A stretch of DNA of 64,000 nucleotides from VRUE01 sp963707965 (GTDB lineage Bacteria; Actinomycetota; Thermoleophilia; Solirubrobacterales; 70-9). Below are positions 48,746 through 57,719 of the stretch, piece after piece. Location: positions 310,001 to 374,000 of the forward strand of contig CAVPRR010000004.1 of assembly GCA_963707965.1 (NCBI GenBank), written 5' to 3'. The position numbers were made by a program, and so were the translations under genes. A model generated the notes under the pieces. That model was not told the origin of the DNA and searched no databases. It saw only the letters and a program-made list of their open reading frames with translations. Position 1 is the stretch's first letter. Every line of letters starts with the position of its first letter.

Positions 48746-49698
48746 TCCTGACCGTCACGCTGAACGCCGCGATAGATCGCACCCTTGCCGTTCCGAACTT
48801 TCGTCTCGGCCATCGTCACAGGGCCGTGGAGAGCCGCACGGCCGCGGGGGGGAAGGGCATCAACGTCGCCCGCGCCATCGGCTTGCTGGGGCGCCCGGTG
48901 ATCGCCACCGGTTTCGTCGGCGGTCCGACCGGCAACCGGGTGGCCGAGCAGCTGCGCCAGGAGGCGATCCTCACCGACTTCACGAGGATCGCCGGCGATA
49001 CGCGGATCAACATGGCGGTGATCGACCCAACCTCCGGCGAGCAGACCGAGATCAACGAGCGCGGCCCGGCGGTCAGCCCGGAGGAGGTCGAGCGATTCGT
49101 CGAGCGGCTCGACTACCTGGCGAGGGGCGCGAGCATCTGCGTACTTGCCGGCACCCTTCCACCCGGCGCCGGCGACGACCTCTACGCGCGCCTGGTCGCG
49201 AATCTCAGGGAGCACGACGTGACGGTCGTCATCGATGCCGAGGGTGAGGCGATGCTGGCGGGACTCCGGGCCGGCGCCTCCGTCGTCACGCCCAACGAGC
49301 GTGAGGCCGAGGAGCTGGTGGGGCAGGAGTTCGCCGATCGAGGCGATCTGGTTCATGGCCTCTCCGAGCTCGTCCGGCTCGGTGCGGAGGAAGCGGCGAT
49401 CACCCGGCCCGACGGATGCGTTGCGGTTGTCGGCGAGGGGGCGGAGCGGCGTTTCCTGGAGGTCAGCACCAAGTTGCTTGACGCGGTCTCCACCGTCGGC
49501 TCGGGCGACGCGTTCCTGGCCGGCTACGTCGCCGCCCGCTACGACGGCCGCGACCTCGCCGACTGCCTTGCCTACGGCGTTGCCTGCGGAGCTGAGTCGA
49601 CACAGCATTTCGGCGCGGGCGCCGTTGATCGCAACCGGGTCGAGCGCCTCCTCGGAGAGGTCGAGGTGCACGATCTGGAGGTCCACGCAGAAGTGTAG
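48742..49698 (+). CDS. PfkB-family sugar-phosphate kinase (1-phosphofructokinase/tagatose-6-P kinase type)
   Basis: 318 residues from GTG 48742, overlapping dacA. ILTVTLNAAIDRTLAVPNFR, AGGKGINVARAIGLLGRPVI, LAGTLPPGAGDDLYARLV, VTPNEREAEELVG and the C-terminal VSTVGSGDAFLAGYVAARYD (anion hole and catalytic Asp). The N-terminus TVTLNAAID groups it with FruK/LacC/PfkB. It phosphorylates a sugar phosphate; which one is not clear without neighbours. Confidence 0.88.
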   Translation: MILTVTLNAAIDRTLAVPNFRLGHRHRAVESRTAAGGKGINVARAIGLLGRPVIATGFVGGPTGNRVAEQLRQEAILTDFTRIAGDTRINMAVIDPTSGEQTEINERGPAVSPEEVERFVERLDYLARGASICVLAGTLPPGAGDDLYARLVANLREHDVTVVIDAEGEAMLAGLRAGASVVTPNEREAEELVGQEFADRGDLVHGLSELVRLGAEEAAITRPDGCVAVVGEGAERRFLEVSTKLLDAVSTVGSGDAFLAGYVAARYDGRDLADCLAYGVACGAESTQHFGAGAVDRNRVERLLGEVEVHDLEVHAEV

Positions 49699-49730
49699 GC
49701 TGGCTAGAGAACGCCACCCTGGAGGATCAA

Positions 49731-50936
49731 TTGGAGATCGACATCGGTCGAGGCAAGAAAGGGAGGCGCGCCTACGGATTCGACGACATCGCGATCGTTC
49801 CGTCGCGCCGCACCCGAGACCCCGACGACATAGACATCAGCTGGACGCTCGGCCCCTATCGCTTCGAGCTGCCTCTGATGGCCGCGGCGATGGACGGAGT
49901 CGTGAGTCCCGACACTGCCGCCCTCGTCAACCAACTGGGCGGTCTCGGCGTGCTCAACCTCGAGGGGATCTGGACCCGTTTCGAGAACGCCGAGGAGCAG
50001 CTGGAGAAGGTCGCTGTCGCTCCCAAGCACCTGGCAACCCCGATCATGCAGGAGATATACGCCGAGCCGGTCAAGCCGGAGCTGATCGGGAAGCGGATCG
50101 CCGAGATCAAGGAGCGTGGTGCTGTCGCCTGCGGCTCGCTGACTCCGCAGAAGGTGCGCGAGCACTACGAGATCGCTGTCGAGGCGGGGATCGACATCCT
50201 GGTGATCCAGGGCACGGTCATCTCGGCGGAACACGTCTCGACGACGGTCGAGCCTCTCAACCTGAAGGAGTTCATCGCCGAAGTGCCCGTGCCTACGGTG
50301 GTTGGCGGCTGCGCGTCGTACTCGACCGGCCTTCACCTGATGCGGACGGGGGCGGTCGGGGTCCTGGTCGGGGTCGGTCCCGGCGCGGCGTGCACGACGC
50401 GCGGGGTGCTCGGGATCGGCGTTCCTCAGGCGACCGCGATTGCCGACGTCGCCGCCGCACGCGCCCAGCACATGCTCGAGACCGGGGAGTACGTGAACGT
50501 CGTTGCAGACGGCGGCATGCGGACCGGGGGCGACGTCTCCAAGGCGATCGCCTGCGGCGCGGACGCGGTCATGGTCGGCTCGCCGCTTGCCCGTGCCAAG
50601 GAGGCGCCCGGACGCGGTTTCCACTGGGGGATGGCGACCTTTCATCCCTCGCTGCCGCGAGGCACCCGTGTCTCCACCAAACAGGACGGGGCGATGGAGG
50701 AGATACTGCTCGGCCCCGCCCAGGAGAACGACGGCACCTTCAACCTGATGGGTGCGTTGCGGACATCGATGGCGACCTGCGGCTACGAGGACATACGCTC
50801 CTTCCAGAGGGCGGAGGTGATGGTCGCCCCGGCCCTGCAGAGTGAGGGCAAGAAGCTGCAGAACGAGCAGGCCGTCGGTATGGGGTCCAACGGACGCGCC
50901 GCCGTTTCGGCAGGCGTTGGAGTTGCTGACGACTGA
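49731..50936 (+). CDS. guaB3: GuaB3-family IMP dehydrogenase-related protein
   Basis: 401 residues from TTG 49731, with GGAGGA nine bases upstream. RRAYGFDDIAIVPSRRTRDP, LPLMAAAMDGVVSPDTAALV, the IMPDH loop GVGPGAACTTRGVLG with its Cys, VVADGGMRTGGDVSKAIACG, ADAVMVGSPLARAKEAPGRG. No CBS domain is present. Actinobacteria keep this paralogue between guaB and guaA; its activity is debated. It overlaps guaA by ATGA. Confidence 0.92.
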   Translation: MEIDIGRGKKGRRAYGFDDIAIVPSRRTRDPDDIDISWTLGPYRFELPLMAAAMDGVVSPDTAALVNQLGGLGVLNLEGIWTRFENAEEQLEKVAVAPKHLATPIMQEIYAEPVKPELIGKRIAEIKERGAVACGSLTPQKVREHYEIAVEAGIDILVIQGTVISAEHVSTTVEPLNLKEFIAEVPVPTVVGGCASYSTGLHLMRTGAVGVLVGVGPGAACTTRGVLGIGVPQATAIADVAAARAQHMLETGEYVNVVADGGMRTGGDVSKAIACGADAVMVGSPLARAKEAPGRGFHWGMATFHPSLPRGTRVSTKQDGAMEEILLGPAQENDGTFNLMGALRTSMATCGYEDIRSFQRAEVMVAPALQSEGKKLQNEQAVGMGSNGRAAVSAGVGVADD

Positions 50937-52579
50937 TGCCGGAGGGCCTCGGGACCAGCCACTCCTCCACGGGTCCTGTCGCGCAGAGTCCGGCTCCGGC
51001 CAGCCCGGCTGCGCCGGATCCTGCGAACCGCCCCCGCGAGGAGTCGCTGGAGGAGGTGCTGGTTCTCGACTTCGGGGGGCAGTACTCGCAGCTGATTGCG
51101 CGGCGGGTGCGTGAGTGCGGTGTGTTCGCCGAGCTGTTGCCGGCGGCCACACCGGTGGAGAAGATCCGGGAGCGGGCGCCGAAGGCGCTGGTTCTCTCGG
51201 GCGGGCCCGCCTCGGTCTATGAGCCGGGAGCGCCGCCATTCCCCATCGAGCTGCTCGACCTCGGCATCCCGATGCTCGGTATCTGCTACGGGATGCAGGC
51301 GATGGTCCAGGCTCTGGGCGGGGAGGTCGAAGGGGCCGATGCGGGGGAGTTCGGCCGTGCCGAGTTGACCCTTCGAAACGGCGGCGGGCGGCTGCTCGGC
51401 AGCCTGCCGGAGGTCCAGAGCTGCTGGATGAGTCACCGCGACACGGTTTTCGCGCCGCCGGACGGCTTCGCCGCGCTCGCCTCCACCCCCGGCTCCCCGG
51501 TTGCCGCCTGTGAGGCCCCCGATCGGGGGCTCTACGGCATCCAGTTTCACCCCGAGGTCGTCCACACGCCTTACGGGACAGAGGTCCTGACCCGATTCCT
51601 GCGCGACATCGCAGGTTGCGAGCAGCAGTGGTCGCCCGAGTCGGTGATCGCCGAGCAGATCGGCAAGGTCCGCGCCCAGGTCGGGGAGGGCCGGGTGATC
51701 TGCGGACTGTCGGGCGGGGTCGACTCCTCGGTGGCGGCCCTGCTCGTGCACCGGGCGGTGGGGGAGAGGTTGACCTGCGTCTTCGTCGACCACGGCCTGT
51801 TGCGGCTCAACGAGGCCGAGCAGGTCATCGAGGCGTTCAGCGAGTTCGGCATCCCTCTGGTTCACGTCGACGCGGAGGAGCGGTTCCTGGCCAGGCTGGC
51901 CGGGGTGGAAGACCCAGAGCGCAAGCGCAAGATCATCGGCGAGGAGTTCATCCGCGTCTTCGAGGAGGAGGCCGAGAAGCTCCAGGATGCCTCCTACCTG
52001 GTTCAGGGCACCCTCTATTCCGACGTAATCGAGTCGGGCGGCAGCGACGCCGCCGACACGATCAAGTCCCACCACAACGTGGGAGGCCTTCCCGAGGACC
52101 TCGAACTCGAGCTGGTCGAGCCGCTGCGAATGCTGTTCAAGGACGAGGTGCGCGCGGTGGGCGCCGAGCTCGGCCTGCCCGAACGGATGGTCTGGCGCCA
52201 GCCCTTCCCGGGACCCGGTCTGGCGATTCGCATCGTCGGTGGGGAGGTGACCAGGGAGAGGCTCGAGATCCTGCGCGCGGCCGACGCGATCCTCCAAGAG
52301 GAGATCCGCGCGGCGGAGCTGTACCGGCAGCTGTGGCAGTCGTTCTGCGTGCTGCCGGTCGTTCGCTCGGTTGGCGTCCAGGGGGACGGTCGCACCTACG
52401 CGTACCCGATCGTGATCCGCGCGGTCACCTCCGACGACGCGATGACCGCCGACTGGGCTCGGCTCCCCTACGACATCCTGGAGCGGGTCTCCAACCGGAT
52501 CATCAACGAGATCCGGGACGTCAACAGGGTGGCCCTCGATATCTCCTCGAAGCCCCCGGCCACGATCGAGTGGGAGTGA
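50936..52579 (+). CDS. guaA: GMP synthase (glutamine-hydrolysing)
   Basis: 547 residues. A roughly 40-residue Pro/Ser/Ala-rich N-terminal extension precedes VLVLDFGGQYSQLIARRVRE. Class I GATase with Cys117 in GICYGMQ and HPEV; ATP pyrophosphatase with PP-loop ICGLSGGVDSSVAALLVHRA; dimerisation domain ending ISSKPPATIEWE. It converts XMP to GMP. A start near 51050 would remove the extension, but ATG 50936 overlaps guaB3 (ATGA) and is preferred. Confidence 0.95.
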   Translation: MPEGLGTSHSSTGPVAQSPAPASPAAPDPANRPREESLEEVLVLDFGGQYSQLIARRVRECGVFAELLPAATPVEKIRERAPKALVLSGGPASVYEPGAPPFPIELLDLGIPMLGICYGMQAMVQALGGEVEGADAGEFGRAELTLRNGGGRLLGSLPEVQSCWMSHRDTVFAPPDGFAALASTPGSPVAACEAPDRGLYGIQFHPEVVHTPYGTEVLTRFLRDIAGCEQQWSPESVIAEQIGKVRAQVGEGRVICGLSGGVDSSVAALLVHRAVGERLTCVFVDHGLLRLNEAEQVIEAFSEFGIPLVHVDAEERFLARLAGVEDPERKRKIIGEEFIRVFEEEAEKLQDASYLVQGTLYSDVIESGGSDAADTIKSHHNVGGLPEDLELELVEPLRMLFKDEVRAVGAELGLPERMVWRQPFPGPGLAIRIVGGEVTRERLEILRAADAILQEEIRAAELYRQLWQSFCVLPVVRSVGVQGDGRTYAYPIVIRAVTSDDAMTADWARLPYDILERVSNRIINEIRDVNRVALDISSKPPATIEWE

Positions 52580-52628
52580 TCGAGTAGTCGCACCCTCGGC
52601 CGGCCAGGGCACGTCCTCCTAGGGTCCG

Positions 52629-53456
52629 ATGCCGTTCGCCGTCTCGATAGCCATCCTCAGCCTCTCCCAGGCGGCGCTCGTGGCGCTGCCGCAGGGGCGG
52701 CCCCCGTCCGCCTGGATGCCCGCGGGTCGCTGGTGGGCGGCCGTTCCGGCGGCGTCGATCGTCGTGACGATCGCGGTCGTCGCGGTCGCGAGCAGCTCGG
52801 CGACCGTCCTCGCCTGGTTGGCCCTGATCGCGGTGCCGCCCCTGGCGGCGCTGGCGCTCGGCGCGCTCCTGCGCGGGGCCCGCCCTGCTTGGGCCCTGGC
52901 CGTGGTGCCGCTCTTCGCGCTCGCCTGGGCGTCGCCGGAGTCGCTTGCGGGCGAGGCTGCGGCGACCGCGCTGACCGCCCTGGGCTGCGTAACCCTGGGC
53001 TGGCTGCTCGTATCGGTCGCCCCCGCCACCTGGCTCAAGCTCGGCATCTACGCGATGGCCGCGGTCGACACGTGGTTCGTCGCCGCCGATCTTCTGCAGG
53101 GACCGAACGCCGTCCTCAGTGCTGCCGCCCCGGCGGGGTTTCCCCGCTTCCAGGCGATCCACTTCGGCTCGGCGCAGATGGGCTTCGGTGATTTCTTTGT
53201 CGCCGCGACCCTCGGTTGCCTGCTGGCCGGCGCGCGAGCTCGCCAGCGGCGCGCGGCGCTGCTGGTAGCCGTCATTGCCCTTGCCTTCGACCTTCTCTTC
53301 CTTGCCGTTGACACGCTTCCGGCGACCGTGCCCGTCGCCCTCGCCCTGAGCCTGACGGAGCTGAGCGACGGGCGCCGGGAATCAGACCCCGGCGACGCGC
53401 GTGATCGCGAACACAAGCGCGAAGCCGGAAGCCGTGAGGCCGACTTTTCGCCATGA
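52629..53456 (+). CDS. Polytopic membrane protein with a GxGD motif (possible presenilin/SPP-like aspartyl protease)
   Basis: 275 residues with about eight helices. Two acidic membrane motifs stand out: IYAMAAVDTWFVAADLLQ (helix 5-6) and GSAQMGFGDFFVAATLGCLL, where MGFGDF fits the GxGD active site of presenilins and signal-peptide peptidases, and a later TVPVALALSL where that family has its PAL motif. The first Asp is VD rather than YD. So the family call is tentative. The C-terminal tail is charged and overlaps a ZIP remnant on the other strand. Confidence 0.6.
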   Translation: MPFAVSIAILSLSQAALVALPQGRPPSAWMPAGRWWAAVPAASIVVTIAVVAVASSSATVLAWLALIAVPPLAALALGALLRGARPAWALAVVPLFALAWASPESLAGEAAATALTALGCVTLGWLLVSVAPATWLKLGIYAMAAVDTWFVAADLLQGPNAVLSAAAPAGFPRFQAIHFGSAQMGFGDFFVAATLGCLLAGARARQRRAALLVAVIALAFDLLFLAVDTLPATVPVALALSLTELSDGRRESDPGDARDREHKREAGSREADFSP

Positions 53457-53560
53457 GGCGTGCGCGTGCGCCTCGGGGAGCAGGTCGGTTGCGCCCATGT
53501 AGAGGAAGAAGCCGCTGTAGAGGCAGAGCATGTGGCCAAGCGTCTGGCTGGCTGAGAACG
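53382..53560 (-). pseudogene. ZIP-family metal transporter, C-terminal remnant
   Basis: The minus strand encodes LGHMLCLYSGFFLYMGATDL, LPEAHAHASWRKVGLTASGF and ALVFAITRVAGV, the last two helices of a ZIP transporter including the LLPEAH metal-site motif. Upstream the frame loses similarity, so helices 1-6 are missing. It overlaps the 3' end of the preceding gene and is likely a relic. Confidence 0.65.
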
Positions 53561-53668
53561 AAGCTCGGCGTGCCGCTCCACGGCGATGCCCCGCCCGCTC
53601 GAGCCGCCGCGCTGCCTGTTCGGCCCAGTCCACGGCCGGAGACGGTGCCGGCTAGATCAGACCGATTC

Positions 53669-54715
53669 TCAGCTGTAGCGGTCCCAGCTCTTCAGGAAGG
53701 GGAGGGGGTCGATCGGGCTGCCGCCCTCATACCAGCCGGGAGCGGTCCAGATCTCGAAGTGGAGGTGGCAGGCGGTCGCGTCTCCCGTGCTGCCCACAAG
53801 GCCGATCGGCTGGCCCGTGCGGACCACCGTCCCGGGACTCAGCGGAGACGGCCTGAGGAGGTGCATGTAGGCCGTGTCGAAGTCCGTGCCCTTGCCGTCG
53901 ATCACGAGGTAGTTGCCCGCGGCGCCCTGGTAGCCCGAATACTGGACGCGTCCCCCGCGAGCGGCGATCAGCGGGACCCCGCACTTCGCCATCACGTCCT
54001 GTCCCTCGTGCACGTGGCCGGAGCGAGCAGCGCCGAAGCGCCCACCAGCGCCTCCGAAGTCGTGCGCGCCGAGGATCGGGAACGCAAACGCGTAGAGGTC
54101 GAAGCTGAGGGTGAGCGACCCCGACGAGGACGAAGGGGCGCGGCGCATCGACCGTCGCACAGACCGTTGCAGACTCTGCCGCGCCACCTGCTCGCCACTC
54201 TGCGGCAGGATCCGGAAGGCATAGTGGCCGTTTGGCGCCGGTCGCCCGGCGGCCACCGTTCCATCCCAGCGAATGCTGTCGGGGATGCCGGGCGCGATGT
54301 CGTTGCGGTAGAAGATCTTCACCGTCAGTCCGGCCGAGTCGACCACGTCGATTCGGAGGTCGTTGTCCGGCTGGTCGCTGCCGATCGCGTAGCGAAGGCG
54401 GGGCGTGCGAACTCCGTAGTAGAAGGACTTTCGCGGCGAAGTCCTGGCGGAGATCAGCCGCAGGGCCCCGGCGGTGGGTGCGGGATCCGGCACGCCGCTG
54501 CTGCTCGGCGGCGGCGGAGGGCCGCCGCCGGGCGTCGGGGCACCGCCGGTCGCGGCGGCAGCAACACCGCCGAGGCACCCCAGGAGCGCGGCTGCAACTG
54601 TCGCGATCGCGACAGCGAGCAGGGGGGCTCGCCTCGAGGCTCCCCGTTTGCAGGCAGGGGTTCGGGCACTGCGGAAATAGATCCAACGCCCGGCGCCCGT
54701 CCTGGTTACTGCCAC
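53669..54715 (-). CDS. Secreted/anchored M23 (LytM-type) metallopeptidase
   Basis: 348 residues. An N-terminal hydrophobic segment (APLLAVAIATVAAALLGCLG) and Pro/Gly linker lead to a beta domain (RLRYAIGSDQPDNDLRIDVV, WDGTVAAGRPAPNGHYAFRI, resembling FlgD-type Ig-like modules). The M23 domain follows, with zinc ligands HVHEGQDVMA (His-x3-Asp) and CHLHFEIWTAPGWYEGG (His-x-His). It cuts peptidoglycan cross-bridges or activates other hydrolases. Divergent from rplM. Confidence 0.88.
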   Translation of the reverse strand: MAVTRTGAGRWIYFRSARTPACKRGASRRAPLLAVAIATVAAALLGCLGGVAAAATGGAPTPGGGPPPPPSSSGVPDPAPTAGALRLISARTSPRKSFYYGVRTPRLRYAIGSDQPDNDLRIDVVDSAGLTVKIFYRNDIAPGIPDSIRWDGTVAAGRPAPNGHYAFRILPQSGEQVARQSLQRSVRRSMRRAPSSSSGSLTLSFDLYAFAFPILGAHDFGGAGGRFGAARSGHVHEGQDVMAKCGVPLIAARGGRVQYSGYQGAAGNYLVIDGKGTDFDTAYMHLLRPSPLSPGTVVRTGQPIGLVGSTGDATACHLHFEIWTAPGWYEGGSPIDPLPFLKSWDRYS

Positions 54716-54936
54716 GTACCCTCTCTTTCCGTTGCCTGCGGAGTTAGCTGTCGGGCTCGCGCTGAAAGAGGTGCGCTACGGATTGAACTTCGTCCGATTC
54801 GCCCCGGAGACCTGCAAGGGTCCCTGCGGTTCCTCCGCTCCCGTCCGGTGGCCCGGCCGGGATTCGGCATTGCTGGCGCGGCAGTATAGAGCGCAGCCCA
54901 GTCGTACGGCAGGCGCGCGTCCCCGACTCGCTGCGG

Positions 54937-54978
54937 CTATCATCCCGGGGCCGCTGGGGGCTTCCCCGCGGCTTTTTT
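54937..54978 (+). promoter_or_regulatory. rplM leader: -10 box plus attenuator-like hairpin
   Basis: A TATCAT box (about 54938) is followed by a stem CCGC-T-GGGG / CCCC-GCGG (54951-54971) and CTTTTTT (54972-54978), three bases before the rplM ATG. This is a good Rho-independent terminator, yet no plus-strand gene lies upstream for 1.5 kb. It takes the place of a Shine-Dalgarno. L13 leaders are known autoregulatory elements in other bacteria; here it looks like an attenuator. Confidence 0.55.
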
Positions 54979-54981
54979 CCG

Positions 54982-55413
54982 ATGAAGACCTATGTTGCGA
55001 CATCCGCCGATCGCCAGCGAGACTGGTACGTCGTGGACGCCGCCGGTCAAACCCTGGGGCGCCTGGCGACTCGGATCGCCGACGAGCTGCGCGGGAAGCG
55101 CAAGCCCGAGTACACGCCACACGTCGACACTGGCGACTTCGTTGTGGTGGTCAACGCCGAGAAGATCCACGTCACCGGCAAGAAGCTCGAGCAGAAGCGC
55201 TACTGGCGCCACACGGGCTATCCGGGGGGGATCAAGTCGCGCACCCTTGCCGAGATGCTGGATCGCCGTCCAGAGGAGGTGATCCGCAAGGCGGTGAAGG
55301 GGATGCTTCCCCGCAACCGCCTCGCGCGCCGGCAGCTGACCAAGCTCAAGGTCTACGCTGGCCCGGATCATCCCCACGCGGCGCAGAAACCCAAGCCGAT
55401 GGAGATCACGTAA
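54982..55413 (+). CDS. rplM: 50S ribosomal protein L13
   Basis: 143 residues. MKTYVATSADRQRDWYVVDA, AGQTLGRLATRIADELRGKR, YTPHVDTGDFVVVVNAEKIH, GKKLEQKRYWRHTGYPGGIK and MLPRNRLARRQLTKLKVYAG cover the full protein. Pairs with rpsI as in most bacteria; its TAA overlaps the rpsI start (TAATG). Confidence 0.97.
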   Translation: MKTYVATSADRQRDWYVVDAAGQTLGRLATRIADELRGKRKPEYTPHVDTGDFVVVVNAEKIHVTGKKLEQKRYWRHTGYPGGIKSRTLAEMLDRRPEEVIRKAVKGMLPRNRLARRQLTKLKVYAGPDHPHAAQKPKPMEIT

Positions 55414-56378
55414 TGGCAGAGACGCCGGAGAACCAGGAGACCTCTGAGGAGCAGGGGCCCGCTGAGGAGCAGGGGCCCGCCGAGGAGCAGGAGACTGTCG
55501 AGGAGCAGGAGACTGTCGAGGAGCAGGAGGCCCCCGCTCAGAATGAGGTGACGCCGGAGGCGACCCCCGAGGAGGCCACGGCTCAGAATGAGGTGACCCC
55601 CGAGGAGGCCCCGGCTGAGGATGAGGGCGCCCCGGCTGCGGAATCCGCCGAGGCGGAGGATTCCGCCCCCATGCCGACCGCTGAGGAGGCGTCGGAGGCC
55701 GGGAGCGATACCCGCGAGGAGTCCGCCGAGGCGCCGGTTGCCGAGCAGGACGAGGCCGAGGCTGAGCCTGCCGAGGAGCCCAGGGTTGAGCAGAAGAAGA
55801 GGGACGCGATTCCCGGCGCCGATCTGGAGCCGATTGCCGTTGAGCCGGAGGAGAAGCCGCTCAGCGCCGAGGAGCGAGCCCGTCGCGAGGCCGAGGAGGA
55901 AGAGCGGGCCCGTCGCGAGGCTGCGCTGAGCGGTGAGTCCGAGGAAGAGGAGTCGCACGCCGCGAAGCGTGCACCGGCCAAGATGGAAAACGACTCCCGC
56001 TACCTCGCCACGGGCAAGCGCAAGCGCTCGATCGCCCGCGTGACGCTGCTCCCGGGCAGCGGCAAGATCGAGATCAACAGGCGACCCCTCGACGAGTTCT
56101 TTCCGCGCCCGCTGCACCAAACGATGGCTCGCCAGCCGCTTGCCACGACGGGATATGAGGGCAGCGTGGATGTTCGCGTCCGCGTTCACGGCGGCGGGAT
56201 CAGCGGTCAGGCAGGTGCGGTGCGGCATGGAATAGCGCGAGCGCTGACCGAGATCGATCCGGAGTTGCGGGGAGAGCTGAAGCGCCGCGGCTTCCTGACG
56301 CGTGACGCGCGGGTCAAGGAGCGCCGCAAGGCCGGGTTGAAGAAGGCTCGCAAGCGGCCGCAGTTCAGCAAGCGCTGA
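55413..56378 (+). CDS. rpsI: 30S ribosomal protein S9 with a ~190-residue acidic N-terminal extension
   Basis: 321 residues. The S9 core begins near residue 190 (SRYLATGKRKRSIARVTLLP, then GSGKIEINRRPLDEFFPRPL, VHGGGISGQAGAVRHGIARA and the C-terminal KKARKRPQFSKR that reaches the P site). Before it lies a low-complexity Glu/Ala/Pro stretch with repeats EEQGPA, EEQETV, AQNEVTPE and a helical EERARREAEEEERARREA. Normal S9 is about 130 residues; actinobacterial versions carry short acidic leaders. No internal start with a Shine-Dalgarno before the core is obvious. Confidence 0.95.
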   Translation: MAETPENQETSEEQGPAEEQGPAEEQETVEEQETVEEQEAPAQNEVTPEATPEEATAQNEVTPEEAPAEDEGAPAAESAEAEDSAPMPTAEEASEAGSDTREESAEAPVAEQDEAEAEPAEEPRVEQKKRDAIPGADLEPIAVEPEEKPLSAEERARREAEEEERARREAALSGESEEEESHAAKRAPAKMENDSRYLATGKRKRSIARVTLLPGSGKIEINRRPLDEFFPRPLHQTMARQPLATTGYEGSVDVRVRVHGGGISGQAGAVRHGIARALTEIDPELRGELKRRGFLTRDARVKERRKAGLKKARKRPQFSKR

Positions 56379-56388
56379 CGGGGGTCGT

Positions 56389-57702
56389 GTGACGCCGGGG
56401 CGCAAGCTCTTCGGAACCGATGGGGTCCGAGGAGAGGCTGGGACATTTCTCACTGCGGAGTTGGCGCTTGCCCTGGGAAGGGCCGCGACCGAGTCGCTGG
56501 GGGTGGAGCGGCCGCAGGTGCTGATCGTTCGCGACACCCGCGAGTCGGGACCGATGCTGGAAGCGGCGCTGGCGGCTGGTATCGCCGCGGCCGGAGGCGA
56601 TGCGCTGCTCGGCGGTGTGCTGCCGACCCCGGCCGCCGCGATTCTCGTGCGACGGCTCGGCCTCGACCTTGCTGCGGTGGTCTCCGCATCCCACAACCCC
56701 TACCGGGACAACGGCATCAAGTTCTTCAGCGCCGGCGGGACGAAGCTCGACGATGCGGCCGAGGCGAGGATCGAGTCAGTGCTGGAGGCGGGCCCGGCCC
56801 CGGCTCCCGCCGGGCGCGTGCGCGACCTGAGCGGGGGGCTGGAGGACTACCTGCGTGCCCTCGAGTCGGCCTTCCCACTCGATCTCTCGGGGGTCAGGGT
56901 CGCGCTCGACTGCGCCAACGGCGCAACCCACCGCGCCGCGCCGGCGATCTTCGAACGGCTCGGGGCCGCTGTGGAGACGATCGCCGCCGAGCCCGATGGC
57001 CGCAACATCAACGATCGCTGTGGCTCCACCCACCTGGACAACCTGGAGGCGCACGTTGCCACGTCCGAGGCGACGATCGGCTTCGCCTTCGACGGCGACG
57101 GGGATCGGGTGCTTGCCGTCGACGCCGGCGGGCGCCGCCATGACGGCGACGAGCTGATCGCCCTCATCGCGCGCGGGCTGTCCGCCCGCGGTGAGCTGGG
57201 CGGCGGGGTCGCGGTGACCGTGATGAGCAACCACGGCTTCCACCAGGCCATGGACGGGGCCGGCGTGGAGGTTGCGGTGACCAAGGTCGGCGACCGCTAC
57301 GTGCTCGACGAGCTGCGCGAGCGCGGCTGGGCGCTGGGCGGAGAGCAGTCGGGCCACATCATCGACACCCGGTTCGCCGCCACCGGCGACGGGATCGCCG
57401 CGGCGCTGATGACGATGCGGGAGCTGGGAGGTCGCGATCTCGCCGCAGTGGAGGCGATGGCCAAGCTGCCGCAGACCCTGGTCAACGTCGGCGTCTCGGA
57501 CCGCGATGCGGTAACCGGCGCCGCCGCTGTCTGGGAGGCGGTCGAGCGGGAGGGGGCGGAGCTCGGCGGCCGCGGGCGGGTCCTGCTGCGCCCCTCTGGA
57601 ACCGAGCCACTGGTTCGGGTGATGGTGGAGGCTCCCACCGCAGAGGAGGCCGACGCGGTGTGCGAGCGGCTTGCGGGCGTCGTCAGGCAAGAGCTGGGCT
57701 GA
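56389..57702 (+). CDS. glmM: Phosphoglucosamine mutase
   Basis: 437 residues from GTG 56389. KLFGTDGVRGEAGTFLTAEL, phosphoserine loop VVSASHNPYRDNGIKFFS (Ser101), metal loop FAFDGDGDRVLAVDAGG, GGEQSGHIID and LLRPSGTEPLVRVMVEAP. It converts glucosamine-6-P to glucosamine-1-P for UDP-GlcNAc, just before glmS which makes its substrate. Confidence 0.96.
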   Translation: MTPGRKLFGTDGVRGEAGTFLTAELALALGRAATESLGVERPQVLIVRDTRESGPMLEAALAAGIAAAGGDALLGGVLPTPAAAILVRRLGLDLAAVVSASHNPYRDNGIKFFSAGGTKLDDAAEARIESVLEAGPAPAPAGRVRDLSGGLEDYLRALESAFPLDLSGVRVALDCANGATHRAAPAIFERLGAAVETIAAEPDGRNINDRCGSTHLDNLEAHVATSEATIGFAFDGDGDRVLAVDAGGRRHDGDELIALIARGLSARGELGGGVAVTVMSNHGFHQAMDGAGVEVAVTKVGDRYVLDELRERGWALGGEQSGHIIDTRFAATGDGIAAALMTMRELGGRDLAAVEAMAKLPQTLVNVGVSDRDAVTGAAAVWEAVEREGAELGGRGRVLLRPSGTEPLVRVMVEAPTAEEADAVCERLAGVVRQELG

Positions 57703-57719
57703 GATCCGGTCAGACCCGG

